The notes below the pieces were generated by a model that searched no databases, was not told the DNA's origin, and saw only the letters and a list, made by a program, of their open reading frames with translations. Below, piece after piece: positions 35,035 through 46,236 of a stretch of DNA of 64,000 bases. Position 1 is the first letter of the stretch, and the number at the start of each line of letters is the position of its first letter. The stretch is from Arcuatula senhousia. Its lineage: Eukaryota; Mollusca; Bivalvia; Mytilida; Mytilidae. The stretch spans positions 33,811,512 through 33,875,511 of the forward strand of contig OZ020306.1 of assembly GCA_963971305.1 (NCBI GenBank), read 5' to 3'. Position numbers and translations under genes: made by a program.

Positions 35035-35590
35035 CTAAACAATTCATTGAAACTATCGTCGTCACGTTTTACACAAAAATTGTTAACACAGGGTTATGTT
35101 GCTCCTCGGTTGCTCCCGGCACTCACGAAATTTTACGGAAGACATCATGCACTCATCATTTTTGCTCATAAACAAATATGGGATTTCTATCTCTCAGATG
35201 AATGCAGATATTGGTTTGTCATAGGGTTTTGTTTTGTATTCCTTAACCGGATTCGACACACTGAATTGGAAATTGGCAGCGCGGAGGATGTGCTATAGCA
35301 GGCAGGAACCGCTAAATCATCCGGAGCACCTGAGTTCAATTTCATTACGACTTGAGTTCGCGTTGTTGATTTCTGTTCGGTTTATTATGTGTTTTTTTTT
35401 ATGTTTTGTATTTTCCTCGTGCTATTGTTGTTCGTGTTTACCGGTTTTTTCATTGCCCTTTTGGACTTTTGACACTATAATGCCCCATTTGTGCCTCTTT
35501 GCTTCCTTAAGCTTCATTTGTATTAAAAAACAGTTTTTGTGGCCTATACATTTAGTGAAAATGTTACCATGCAAAGGATTGATTGCTATG
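35035..35590 (+). pseudogene. Reverse-transcriptase element 3' remnant, copy 2
   Basis: The frame from 34975 reads LTQGYVAPRLLPALTKFYGR, the 'LL.QG....L...L.KFYGRHH' motif of the same protein as at 14340. It is followed by the shared 3' tail (GATGTGCTATAGCAGGCAGG, GGAGCACCTGAGTTC). Most of the gene is missing. Penelope-like by memory only. Confidence 0.5.
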
Positions 35591-35841
35591 GAATAAAATT
35601 AAATATACCAATAAATCACAATAAATGTAAAATGAAGTAAAGAAGCGTGAACGTCTGTTTGAATAGCTACTTTCAAATCCTTATATTTTGTTTGCATTTA
35701 CCGTTTGTACTATATTCAATGGTCGAAATGTTCTCTTCATGTTAATTTGTTTTGAGATATATGTTTTCGGTTTAAAATAAGAGAATTCTCACCCTGGAAA
35801 GAATATTACATGATAAAAATTTCGATTGGCATCTTTAATTT

Positions 35842-36529
35842 CGTCATGTCAATCTTATAGTGTTATATGTCCAGTTTTTTTTTTTTAAAAATGAGATCAT
35901 TATTTTTTTTACTTCCTTGTACCCTCATACAGATATACCAGTGATAAAAATTGATATATTTTAAGTTTTGACAGTTTTCGTCAGAACTAGACTGTTCTAT
36001 CTCTATATGTTCCATTGGATTAACATTGGGTTTATTTATAGCCCAAAACCGAAAGTTTAAGAAAGTTTCAATATTAGACTGATGTATATCCAAATTTTTG
36101 ACTTATTATTTGGTCTTTCAAAGTTTTTTTGCCAGATATCTTTGAAATTCTAGGCTTATTTGTTTCCATCTTTTAAAATCATTTTATTTTCAGTGATTTT
36201 CAGCACATTTTGGTGTGTCATAATACGAATATTAAAGATATTATATATTTATGGTCTATCTCCATTGACAATATTAACAAGATTTTGAAAAAATCCACTT
36301 TGTTTCTTAACAATGTTCTATCTCCAAAAAGGGGGGTCTAATTCTATGTAATTTTGGTTGTCTGTTAAAAACAAATTGTTGTTTCCAACAAGTTTAAGAA
36401 CTATACATTCAATAAATTCAAAACTTATTTCTGAGACAATTTACAAAAGATTTTGGACTACCAACTTTAAACCCAATTTACCAACAATTTAAAAATATTG
36501 ACATACATCACTATAAGATTGACATGACG
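35842..36529. mobile_element. 688-bp non-autonomous element with ATTT duplication
   Basis: The left end CGTCATGTCAATCTTATAGT and the right end ACTATAAGATTGACATGACG are perfect inverses for 20 bases and similar for about 10 more. Both sides are flanked by ATTT (35838-35841 and 36530-36533), a candidate 4-bp target duplication. The interior is AT-rich without a gene. Confidence 0.75.
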
Positions 36530-37439
36530 ATTTGTTATAGATATTTCACTAACCATGCTAACTGCTCTCATCTCATATTTCATTTTTCACACATGTGTTA
36601 GGACTGATAATTTTCCGGAAAAACTATGCAAAAGAAGTCCTATGACTATAATCGCATTACTATATGGCATTTTTAATGACTTTCTTCCTATGTTTTTTAA
36701 AATAAATTTAGTAAGAAAACACTAGGTTTCCTCCTTTTATCATATATTTGATTATTTATGTTTTGAAGTAAGTTAAATTTTTACGATAAATGCGGTTAAA
36801 TACATAGTAGCAATTATAAATAGGAATTTCGTTAACTGCCATTCGTGAATGTAGTCCCACAAATTTCAAATCGAACTATAACTCATATGAAATTAAAGAA
36901 ACATGCATTTTGTTTAGCAAACGTGAAAAAGTAGTCATATAAAAGTACCGCCTTTTTAATTAGAATCGTTTATGAAACGGGTAATTCGGTTATGCTGTAT
37001 TATGTATATTTCAAGAAATAACCTCTCAGCAGCATTAATATCAAAATATTGGAAGTTAAACATCCAAAGGATAAACGGAAAGTACTTAAAATAAAAAAAA
37101 CAGACACCGAGGATATTAACCATGTGCAGTAAAGGAAAGAAACCTGGTGAAAATAGACTTTATAATTTAAAGATATATTTTATTTGTTTCTTATTCAAAT
37201 AATATTGACAGGCAAAACACAAGCACACTTTCCACGAGATGTTTATCTAACTGCGGTGTAACGAGCGGATAGCCAATCAAATTCCTTGAAATTTGATATC
37301 TCATCGTGTGAAATGGGATACACAAAATATTCTCATCTAATATTGCACAACATGAAGTATTCTTAATTTGACATGAATTTCTTTTTTATCTATAAAATAG
37401 TAGTTTTAACCCCAATCTTGAAACATTAAGTCGTTCGTC
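36530..37439. other. AT-rich stretch, no feature seen
   Basis: No open frame with coding character, no inverted repeat and no tandem array recognised. Confidence 0.35.
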
Positions 37440-37720
37440 TTCTACAATTTTGAATATTAAAAAAGTACTTAAAATCAATGACCAGAAAATAAAGGGTATA
37501 TAAATGACTAATTAAACCAGAGATAAGTATAAGGGCTTCGGTCTAACAAGAACGACAGGAGACAAAAGATGCGTTTGATCAATAATCTCTTTGTAAAGAG
37601 CGTCTTGAGACAGTCATTATAATTTACAGGGCATCTTTGAAATGAAAGATGACTACATATGTCCCATGATATAATATAAATGTACTATTCTAAAGAAAAA
37701 AACACTGAGATTGCTCCTCT
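37440..37720 (-). repeat. Segmental duplication block b, inverted copy C
   Basis: The reverse complement reads AATAGTACATTTATATTATA, then GGACATATGTA, TTTCATTTCAAAGAT and TTTAATTAGTCATTTATATA, in the order of 26850-27030 and 17880-18040. It lacks the tRNA-like insert present in copy A. Confidence 0.55.
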
Positions 37721-37901
37721 TTCTGTCATCGAACGTTGTTATTGTTTGATTATTTGCTAGCTTAACTGTATGGTTGATGTCATAAAAAGGGGTATTTTAG
37801 AAAATTGCTCTGATATTGGATTCCTTTCTCTGATGTACATCCGCTTTGACTCCAGCATAGTTGTGTTGGTGAAACAATTGTTAAGATAACATTTCTAAAT
37901 A

Positions 37902-38969
37902 TACTGAACAACATAAATTACGCACCACTTAATGACTTGTGGGTACATTTTTGTTTTCTATTTTCGTAGAACCAATTAGTTCCATTTGCCCAAATCTCAA
38001 TTGAAATTCCGACTTGATGACCATTTACTGAATTTCAGATGAATAAATGCAAAGTAAAACAAACACTTCCGGGGTAAATGGTCATTACAATGCCAGTTAA
38101 TTTCACATTAAGTGAGTAAAATTTCAATTAAAAAGTCAATTGTACGCAAATTTCGGAACAAACCTACGGAAGTGAACATTCAACCAGGTGCAACATGAAC
38201 CCTTGTGTGGCTGTCGCAGGGTTAAAAACGACCTGCGACCTGAGGGCTTTTTAAGGGCGACTTCCGACCTACACTTCATAAAATCGACCTATGCCAAAAA
38301 ACGACCTGCGACCTCCGCCAAAATATGCCTTTTAATAGCGACCTTGCGACCTCAGGCCTCTTTTAAAAGCGACCTTGCGACCTGAGGGGGGTACCCTGCG
38401 GGAACCCCCCTTGTCATGAGTTGTTTGATTTTTCCAAGGAGATTCGGCAGTATGTGACTACCGGTGAGGTTAACAAATCTCCTCGTCGTGTTTTTCTTTG
38501 ACCAAGTATCTGGAGATCTTAAACCTTTTCGGTAAAACACAATCTTGATAAAAGCGCATAAAGATGTCAAAATTACAGGTACGTTAGATAAAAATTGTAT
38601 GAACAACTATTGCAACTCTAAGCAAGCGATTTCCTTATGGTGCATTTTCAATATTCATAGCCTAAAGTTTGGGAACTTTGTGAATGACAATCACATTGAA
38701 ATCTGGTGTTTTCTGTTTTGTTTAATTTCAAACAAAGATGGATAAACCTAACGACGTTCCCAAAAATTTTCAATCACCCACCAGAAGTCGTCCACGACCA
38801 GTTAAGTCATTTTCAACGAATGTCCACTAAAAGCCGCGCATGCGTGAGAAAAACCAAACAGTTTGCGGTAATCAAAACTTCTAAATATGTTGAATAAATA
38901 TGTAAATCAACATTTCAAAATAATCAAATTCTAATGTTGAAAACGGTGCGTTATTTGTGTTGTTCAGTA
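37902..38969. mobile_element. 1.07-kb TA-flanked inverted-repeat element
   Basis: TACTGAACAACATAAATTAC, then GCACC, at the left mirrors GGTGCGTTATTTGTGTTGTT, then CAGTA, at the right (two mismatches). TA flanks both tips, as in Tc1/mariner insertion. No transposase is left. It carries the nested element at 38194-38419. Confidence 0.7.
38194..38419. mobile_element. Nested short element with GCGACCT internal repeats
   Basis: CATGA plus a G-rich arm ending GCAGGGT (left) mirrors ACCCTGCGGGAACCCCCC (right) to CATGA. About six internal units of the form (A/G)GCGACCTTGCGACCT(G/C)AGG recur every 25-35 bases. Frames across it are repeat artefacts. Confidence 0.55.
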
Positions 38970-39439
38970 TAGTTTAAAACATCAGATATTCCACTCCCAG
39001 TCATAGAGAACAGTTCGCATTTGGCATCCTGTTTAATAATCTTGATGATCTCACTTAATCTTTTAAAATATATTTTAATTGTACCTTGGGCACATTAAAA
39101 AGGTAAATTAGTGAATAAATAGGAAAGCAAATGCAATAGATTCACAGACAACAACAAAAAAAACAAATACAAGCTCGAACGCGCTACTAAGGCATAAAAA
39201 AATTCAAATACAGGAATGAAAGGTATTGTAAACCAAATTTCAAAAAATATTTTTAAATGTAAAATGACCGATATTTCATATGTTAAGAAAAACTCATTCA
39301 TTGTTAATTTTGGGTGTGTTCTGTCTTATGTTCGATATCATTATTAAGTACAACGCAATCCATTTCTCCGTTGCGTTTAGTTAAATTGTTTGGTGCCACT
39401 ATATACACACTGATAACTGATCATAGTGATACGTTATAT

Positions 39440-40090
39440 AAAGTGCGTATTCATACCTGCCAAGGAAATTGATGTAATTCCCGCAAGTTCTGAAGTAACG
39501 AATCAATTGTGATATGTAGGAGCGGACGGAATGTTGCTACGCAAGAAAGGAAAATTGACAATTTAAAAGTTGAAGTCATCATGTTTGTCATAGATCTTTG
39601 TTGAAAGTTTTCCTTGGGAGTCTATTTCGAGATCTAAATATGAAGCAGACTTCCTAGAATCCGTTGTGTCTTTTATCTCAAGTTCCTGAGGGTTTATGAA
39701 ATGTAGAAAGTCACCAAATCGAGAACTGAAAGGACATACTGAATATAATGGAAAGTAGTTTTAAGAGAGAGAGCCAGTCTACGATCTTTTTGTCTAGAAC
39801 AGATTGAAAGAAGTTCACTTTATATGAATGAAGAAACTAATCAGCAAGCAAATGTGCACAATTAGTTTCCATTGGAATCCCTATTGTTTGCTGAAAAACA
39901 CGTACTTCAAAATGAAAATATGTTGTCGATAAGAAAAGTATGTAATGACAAGATTTTACAACTAATGAAAAGTTAAAGCATCCAAGGCTCAAAGAGTAAA
40001 CTGATAAATATTCAGAGGGATTCTTGCCTTATTGTAGATATTCATCTCCCATAATAACCTAGCTGAAAAAAAATATAACTGAAGATCGTC
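39440..40090 (-). pseudogene. Reverse-transcriptase element remnant, copy 3
   Basis: On the minus strand 39470-39540 reads SNIPSAPT, then ISQLIRYFRTCGN, which is the 'SNIPSAPAYGV.ISQLIRYSRACG' region. Text upstream on that strand (39590-39730) fits the 'SASYLDL.LE.D..G.L.TKLYDK' and 'LEIKDTT' segment. It is broken by frameshifts. The LINE 3' end lies at its upstream edge (40097). The YIDD core itself was not located. Confidence 0.5.
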
Positions 40091-40096
40091 AGTGGT

Positions 40097-40295
40097 AGAC
40101 AAGACAAGACAAGACAAGATGCTTTATTTGTCAATCAAGACGCCCAAATTACTTGGGCTGATAAATTACAAAAGAATCAAATACAATGATTAAAGTATAA
40201 TTACAATGATTGTTATAGTAAAGAAGAAAGAAAAAAACAAACAAACAAACATAAATATTGTTTCTATTGAGATGGGTGAACCACTGGAGATTAAC
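40097..40295 (-). other. LINE 3' UTR and (TCTTG)n tail
   Basis: On the coding strand the sequence after the ORF2 stop runs to ATTTGGGCGTC, TTGATTGACAAATAAAGC and ends in TCTTGTCTTG repeats (plus-strand ACAAGACAAG, about 40097-40121). AATAAA lies just before the tail. Short tandem tails of this sort are typical of CR1/L2-type LINEs in place of poly(A). Confidence 0.7.
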
Positions 40296-43200
40296 CTATA
40301 TGTTATTTATAAATGCCTTTCTCTCTCCATATAATTGAAAGAGTAATTTACTGGTTATTTTTATAATTTTTGTGTCTTCTGATGACATAAGCCATATGAG
40401 TTTGGAATTATTATCCAAATCTTTGAAATTTTTATTAATACTATTTATTTCATTAATATAATATTCACGTGAAGAATGTAATGCTGGGCACAGCAGAAGA
40501 AAATGTTTTTCGTCTTCTATTCCCCCATCACATAATTTACATGATCTACTATTTAATTCCACCCCAAAATATCTACCCCTTTCTATTTCTAAATTATGGG
40601 CACTAACCCTAAATTTAGTAAATAGTCTACGCTCATCCCCTTTTAGAATAAATAGATATTTTTCCAATGATATCGAATTTTTAAATAATCTAAATGTTCT
40701 TAGCTTATTTCCTCCATGGCTACCTTCTCTATCATCAAATAGATTTGATTTCCATAGATGATTGTATTTTTCTTTTATTTTTTTATATATTAACGAATTG
40801 GATATGTTAATCTTTGAATGTTTTAAAGTCTTCAAATCTATTTTGAAATATTTCGATAAGTTCTCTAGGTATGCATACCAACTCTTTTTATTATTATCAT
40901 TTAAAGATTTTGATACAATTAACGCTTCTGAAAGAAACAAATCATTAGACTTTGTTAGATGTTTATAGTACCTAAAAACGTTCAGAAATCCCTCTAGCAA
41001 AAGTGGATACCTTCCTAATTCACCTATTATTGCTGAATTTGAGGTATTTTTCCCCACCTCTAGAGAGTATTTGCAAAATTTAATGTGAATATTTTCTTGT
41101 TTTAGATTTTTACATAATTTGTAAAAGATATTTTCGTTTTTATTTATTTTATTACCTAGGTCTATTGACCAAATCTCACTTCCATATAACAGTATAGCTT
41201 TTACAGTATGGTCAAAAATGTGAGATAGACTTTTAAAATTTGGTTTATGAAAGTCAAAACTTCTTTTGAACTTGAAAAATGCCTTTAAACCTCTGTTATG
41301 TAAATCTTGTTTTGCACATGAGAAGTTACCATTTGCACTAAAGTATATGCCTAAATATTTGTAACCATTGGCTCTTTCAACTGGGGTATTGTTAATATAG
41401 AATGTTCTGTTATATAACTTTCCTGAATTGTTAAAAACAATAGATTTAGTTTTCTTAATGTTTATTTGAAGTCCCCAATCTAAACAATATTTATTAACTT
41501 TATCTAGGCATCTCTGTAGACCATCAGCAGTTTCTGACATAAGTACTAGGTCGTCTGCATATAGAAGACAACTTAGTGTTACTTTATCTAATTTAACAGG
41601 TTTGCAGGTATTATCAAAAGAATCCACAAGATCATTAATAAAAATTTTAAATAAGGTGGGACTTAAGTTGTCTCCTTGTCTGACACCAATATCTGATTTG
41701 AAGGTGTCTGTAGCAGTTTGTTTATCTAGTTTTACACTTAACTCAGTTTTTGAGTACATATTTTTAATAATGTTGTAAAATAAATCACTTGTTCCTATTT
41801 TTCTTAGTTTATAAAATAAACCATTATGCCAAACTGTATCAAAGGCTTTTTGCAAGTCAATAAAACATGTGAATAATTTTTTATCTCCTTGCTGTGTATA
41901 TTTTTCAATTAATGTTTTTAAAACAAATTGGTGATCGCTAGTACGCTTTCCCTTACAGAATCCTATTTGCTCAGGATTAATGACTTTTCTGTTAGTTAAA
42001 AAACTTTCCAATCTAACATTTAAAATTTTTATAAACAATTTTCCTAGACAGCTACCTATAGTTATTCCTCTGTAGTTAGCAGGATCATCTTTAGATCCGC
42101 TCTTAAAGATTGGAACAATAAATCCTTTTGCCCAGATTTTGGGGAAATTTCCAGAACTAAGGATTTTATTAAACACTTTTTGATAACTAGAAATAAGATA
42201 TGACTGACTTACTTTAATCATTTCATTAAGGATTGAGTCACAGCCACTGGATTTCTTATTTTTCAAAGAACTAATGGCTTTTTCTATTTCACTTTTAGTA
42301 ATAACATTATCAAGTTCTGTAAATATTTTCTCTTTTTCTAAATCTAATAGTTTCTTGTCTATATTACTTGTTTTTAGTAAATCATTCTTTCGATTCAAGT
42401 TTTTAAAATAATTATACCAATCATCTCCTTGAATATAAGTAGGGCAGTTCTTTTCGTTATTATTTGCTGAGAATTCTTTAAGTAGTTTCCAGTATTGTGA
42501 GGGATTTTCATCCCTTAACTGATCTAGCTTTTGGACCAAAGAGTGCTTATATTCTTTAATATTTTTCTTTCTTACTTTTCTGTAATGTTTAAGAGAACTA
42601 AAAAATGAGGATCTAGCTATAGAGTTAAATGGATTCTTTTGTAATAATTTACATTTATCATCAAGATTTCTTTTTAGTTTTGACAAATCAGGAGTTTGCC
42701 ATTTTGGTTTATTTTGTTTTGATGATTTTGAAGACTGTTTACTCAGATTATTCTTTTTAAGAGAGGAGTTGGCTGCTTCATAAAATATGTCATTTATTTC
42801 ATTTATCATTTTCTCTGTATCATCTTGATAGTCTTTTTTAATAAAATTTTTAATTTTTTCTTGAATACACTTAGAAGCTAAGGACTCTTGAAACAATGCC
42901 TCAGAATTTTCCCCCCACTTATATCTTGCACAAATGGTTTGTGTCTTGTATGGTTTAGTTGTTATTTTACTATCAATATTCAACATTAAAGAAATTTGGC
43001 AATGATCTGATAAGTCTCCTACTAGAGGGTGCACTTTGAAGAAAGGAATAGAGGGATAAAGTTGTTCAGATACAATAAAATAATCTACAGTGCTACAACC
43101 TTTCGGAGTATAGCATGTTATCTGACCAGTGAGGTCCCCAGTGGTTCGCCCATTTAGTATTCTTAGTCCAGACTGTATACAAATATCATTTAATTGTTTG

Positions 43201-43832
43201 CCTCTTGAAGTAACTATATTATCCATACTATATCTTATGGGAATATCTATATCTGGGTCGTGGTTATTAAAATTATTGATAAATTCATTTCTTGAGTCGT
43301 TTTCGATAAAGTCTAATTGTTCATTGCCAGTTCTGGCATTTAAATCTCCTGCCAAAATCATTTCTCCTTCTTTTGAAAACTTATCTATATCTTTTTCAAT
43401 CAAATCAAAAATGTCTTCCTCTAAAGATTGAGTGTATGTTGAATTATATGGAGGGTTATAAATAAAACACAAAAAAATATCTTTATGTGTTCCAAAAAAG
43501 TTTTTTGAAAGCTTCAACCAAATATAATCGTTAGTTATGTGCTCAAGGAATTTTATTCCTGGTTTGAGATATTTTTTAACAAATACTGAAATTCCTCCTG
43601 ATAATTTATTACATTTCTTTGATTTAACTCTTGATAAATTTACGGATGTAAACTCTTTAATATCTAACGAATCCTCTTGAGTACAATGTGTTTCTAAAAG
43701 ACAAACAATATCTTTTGATTCTATTTCTTTTAAAAGTCTATTATCATAGTATTTATTATACCCTTTTACTTTAAACCCATTGATATTCCAGCAACCTATG
43801 TGAAGTCTGGATTTATTTCTTGTGACACACAT
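40296..43832 (-). CDS. LINE ORF2: APE endonuclease, reverse transcriptase, zinc knuckle
   Basis: 1178 residues, uninterrupted. The endonuclease shows WNING (15-19), LLETH with Glu47, AGDLNA (161-166), STVDYF with Asp250 and SDH (275-277), the full catalytic set. The reverse transcriptase spans about 510-800: NYRGI, Asp659 in FIDLQKAFD, GVRQGDNLSP (716-725), and YADD at 758-761. A C-terminal CxxC-x8-H-x4-C knuckle lies at 1098-1115. It should nick target DNA and prime reverse transcription of the element's RNA. Start ATG at 43832. All active-site residues are intact, so activity is plausible. The upstream partner is ORF1 at 44299-46236. Confidence 0.93.
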   Translation of the reverse strand: MCVTRNKSRLHIGCWNINGFKVKGYNKYYDNRLLKEIESKDIVCLLETHCTQEDSLDIKEFTSVNLSRVKSKKCNKLSGGISVFVKKYLKPGIKFLEHITNDYIWLKLSKNFFGTHKDIFLCFIYNPPYNSTYTQSLEEDIFDLIEKDIDKFSKEGEMILAGDLNARTGNEQLDFIENDSRNEFINNFNNHDPDIDIPIRYSMDNIVTSRGKQLNDICIQSGLRILNGRTTGDLTGQITCYTPKGCSTVDYFIVSEQLYPSIPFFKVHPLVGDLSDHCQISLMLNIDSKITTKPYKTQTICARYKWGENSEALFQESLASKCIQEKIKNFIKKDYQDDTEKMINEINDIFYEAANSSLKKNNLSKQSSKSSKQNKPKWQTPDLSKLKRNLDDKCKLLQKNPFNSIARSSFFSSLKHYRKVRKKNIKEYKHSLVQKLDQLRDENPSQYWKLLKEFSANNNEKNCPTYIQGDDWYNYFKNLNRKNDLLKTSNIDKKLLDLEKEKIFTELDNVITKSEIEKAISSLKNKKSSGCDSILNEMIKVSQSYLISSYQKVFNKILSSGNFPKIWAKGFIVPIFKSGSKDDPANYRGITIGSCLGKLFIKILNVRLESFLTNRKVINPEQIGFCKGKRTSDHQFVLKTLIEKYTQQGDKKLFTCFIDLQKAFDTVWHNGLFYKLRKIGTSDLFYNIIKNMYSKTELSVKLDKQTATDTFKSDIGVRQGDNLSPTLFKIFINDLVDSFDNTCKPVKLDKVTLSCLLYADDLVLMSETADGLQRCLDKVNKYCLDWGLQINIKKTKSIVFNNSGKLYNRTFYINNTPVERANGYKYLGIYFSANGNFSCAKQDLHNRGLKAFFKFKRSFDFHKPNFKSLSHIFDHTVKAILLYGSEIWSIDLGNKINKNENIFYKLCKNLKQENIHIKFCKYSLEVGKNTSNSAIIGELGRYPLLLEGFLNVFRYYKHLTKSNDLFLSEALIVSKSLNDNNKKSWYAYLENLSKYFKIDLKTLKHSKINISNSLIYKKIKEKYNHLWKSNLFDDREGSHGGNKLRTFRLFKNSISLEKYLFILKGDERRLFTKFRVSAHNLEIERGRYFGVELNSRSCKLCDGGIEDEKHFLLLCPALHSSREYYINEINSINKNFKDLDNNSKLIWLMSSEDTKIIKITSKLLFQLYGERKAFINNI

Positions 43833-44298
43833 TTTCTTTTAATAATATTATATAATAATATAACCTATCTTTGGCTAAAAAGAGCTAACTAAAAAATATA
43901 AAGTGCTAAAATAACTACATGTACTTAATACAACAATTATTCCACTATTACTTCTATACAAAGAAAGATAACTCCAGTCTTATTTCACAATATAAAATTA
44001 TGAATTAGTCACATGTAACTTATCATCCTACATGTATTTATGCCCTATTACACATGTTTTGATGATGAACAAATTATATTAATCACATACATTGAAACAT
44101 AATGTCATTAGTTTACAATTTATAGCCTTTACTTTTCTAACACAATACACAATATAAACTTATATGAATCAGTCACATGTACATTATAACTACCATCCTA
44201 TTACACAAGTTTTAATAATGATGAACACATGCACAAATGTACAATACAAATTTCTAAATTTTATGCTGCATAGATATTTGTATTTTTTTTTTTTTTTT
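43833..44298 (-). other. LINE inter-ORF spacer
   Basis: 466 bases between the ORF1 stop and the ORF2 start, opening with a run of about 18 A on the coding strand. It contains two related segments with TCACATGTA and CATCCTA-like text (about 44010 and 44170). How ORF2 is translated is not evident. Confidence 0.5.
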
Positions 44299-46236
44299 TT
44301 AATATCTGTTGGGGTTTCTATGGTTTGAGTTATTGAACCTGTCACGCTTTTGGTTTTGCCAGGACTCATAATTAAATGCTTCAAAATGGGGGGTTTGAAA
44401 CCTAAAAGGCTGACCTCTGTTTTGATTTACCCTATGGTTAACTATTCTCAGATTTAAGACTTTTCTCATACTGTATTTCATGTTTGCCACAAACATACTT
44501 GTTCCTTGTTTAGATAAATGAAGGCCATCTCTACCAAAAAATTTTCTGATTGCTTGTCCTCTGCTGTAGAAAACAGAGTTTTCACATACATATACATTTG
44601 GTTTTGTCATTAAGTTGTATTGTAACAAAATGTTACACTGAATAATCTTTTGATTCAAAGATGAATCTTCTACAGATAAGAAGGGTAATGATATGATAAG
44701 TTGGGCAAATGGACATTGGGCCTGTAATTTTTGACAAAATAATTGGAATTTCTGAATAAAGACTTCAGGTGTACTATTTCTTATGTCATTTGTAAATACA
44801 TGGAAAAAGATACAATTATAATCTGTGTCTAACTCATGTAGTTTTTCTTCCATTTCTAACATTGAATAACTAGTAAATTTGTGTACAATACATTGTTGAA
44901 GAAAATTATTAGTATTGACATATTTGACATGTGAGTTGCCTATTATGAGTACTTTATTAGTCTCGTTTCTGTCGCTCCCTCTTCCTTCTGATGGTGTTAA
45001 GGGTGTGAATCTGTTACTAGTTTCAATTGTTATTTTTGGTTGGCTTTCTTCCTGTTCATTTTGACTTTTATTCATCTGGCTTACTATTGTTTGTAGCGTT
45101 TTTGTTATTTCCTTGTTAGCATTTGTGTTGTCAGTTATTTCATTTCCAACTTTCTCCAAAGATTTTGTAACCGATATAGAATTGACACTTATTTCCTGTA
45201 GTGTTTTTGCAATAGGTGATATCTCGTTCTGGAATTTGTGATTTATCTTATCTGCAAAGTCTTTAATTTGGTTATTAGTCTTTGTCGAGATCTTTTCATA
45301 ACCTTCTTTTATATTGTTCTGTATATCTGTTTTCATCTCTTCTATATTAGTCATAACTTTTGCTCGAATCTCACCAACTTGTTTCTTGATTTCTTTTATT
45401 TCTCCACTTAGATGTTTTTCTTGATCAAGTTCCATTTTCATCTGGTTAATTAATTCATCTTTTCCTTGGGCATGATTTTTGGTAATGGCCTCTACCACAC
45501 GGTTTTCTATCCTGCTGATAATTTTGAGTGTTTTTTCTGTTGTAATGCCTATGTTTTCATTATGTTCCTGATCCTCCTCAAGAGTTTTATAGTTATCTAT
45601 CTTTTTCCATTTTGATTTAAAGTTTTCTGGGACACTTGTACATTTTTCACAATCATACCTCCTTTGCGTGTTGGTTAAGGTAAACAGTTGATAGACTGGA
45701 AGGCGTGTGCATTGATAGTGTGTCCATTTATGGCACTTTGTGCACTGAATCATGTGACTATTTGGTTCATTGTTGCAGAACTGTGTGCATCCTTCAACTT
45801 TTTTATTTGTGCTATTATTGATGCAAATGGGCTCTTTTTTCTTTTCTGTTTCTAGTGTTGACAGGGGAGTAGTATTGTCACTATCATTCTCTAGGAGTTT
45901 GGGCATTGTTTCTTCTATAATACCGACAACATTGTTTACCTCGTCACTGTCATTGAGAATTGATCTATCAATGGTCTCGTTCGAGCATGGAGGGCTGCAA
46001 TTGTGGTCATAGTTTTGGGGATATTTGATCACATCTGTTTCATCAAATACAGGTATGAGATTACATGTTGAGAAGGCACCTCCAGCAATAAGAAAAGTCA
46101 CTGCTTGATCAATATTTTTGAACCCTTTGAAAACTGCATTGGGAAACTTGTGGATGTTTTGCTCGCATTTACTCCATATTGTATATATCCCGGGGTTGCT
46201 TCCCCTTGACACTGAATAAAACAGTTTTTTAGGCAT
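44299..46236 (-). CDS. LINE ORF1 protein: hybrid-binding, PHD, coiled coil, SGNH esterase
   Basis: 645 residues. Residues 1-52 (LFYSVSRGSNPGIYTIW... GFKNIDQAVTFL) match the RNase H1 N-terminal hybrid-binding/viroplasmin fold. A PHD-type C4HC3 finger uses C150, C154, C165, C168, H173, C176, C196 and C199. Residues about 220-395 are heptad-rich coiled coil, likely for multimerisation. An SGNH hydrolase follows with GNSH (433-436, Ser435), TND (482-484) and DGLH (570-573). The tail is rich in Asn, Arg and Gln (RFNNSNHRNPNRY), which could bind RNA. PHD plus esterase is known in CR1-like ORF1 proteins; the N-terminal module is the unusual part. Expected role: the ribonucleoprotein partner of ORF2 protein. 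The stop is followed at once by a run of about 18 A. Confidence 0.88.
   Translation of the reverse strand: MPKKLFYSVSRGSNPGIYTIWSKCEQNIHKFPNAVFKGFKNIDQAVTFLIAGGAFSTCNLIPVFDETDVIKYPQNYDHNCSPPCSNETIDRSILNDSDEVNNVVGIIEETMPKLLENDSDNTTPLSTLETEKKKEPICINNSTNKKVEGCTQFCNNEPNSHMIQCTKCHKWTHYQCTRLPVYQLFTLTNTQRRYDCEKCTSVPENFKSKWKKIDNYKTLEEDQEHNENIGITTEKTLKIISRIENRVVEAITKNHAQGKDELINQMKMELDQEKHLSGEIKEIKKQVGEIRAKVMTNIEEMKTDIQNNIKEGYEKISTKTNNQIKDFADKINHKFQNEISPIAKTLQEISVNSISVTKSLEKVGNEITDNTNANKEITKTLQTIVSQMNKSQNEQEESQPKITIETSNRFTPLTPSEGRGSDRNETNKVLIIGNSHVKYVNTNNFLQQCIVHKFTSYSMLEMEEKLHELDTDYNCIFFHVFTNDIRNSTPEVFIQKFQLFCQKLQAQCPFAQLIISLPFLSVEDSSLNQKIIQCNILLQYNLMTKPNVYVCENSVFYSRGQAIRKFFGRDGLHLSKQGTSMFVANMKYSMRKVLNLRIVNHRVNQNRGQPFRFQTPHFEAFNYESWQNQKRDRFNNSNHRNPNRY

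Noticed and set aside
43129..43431. 100-aa plus-strand frame within LINE ORF2
   Set aside because: Antisense shadow of the endonuclease domain.
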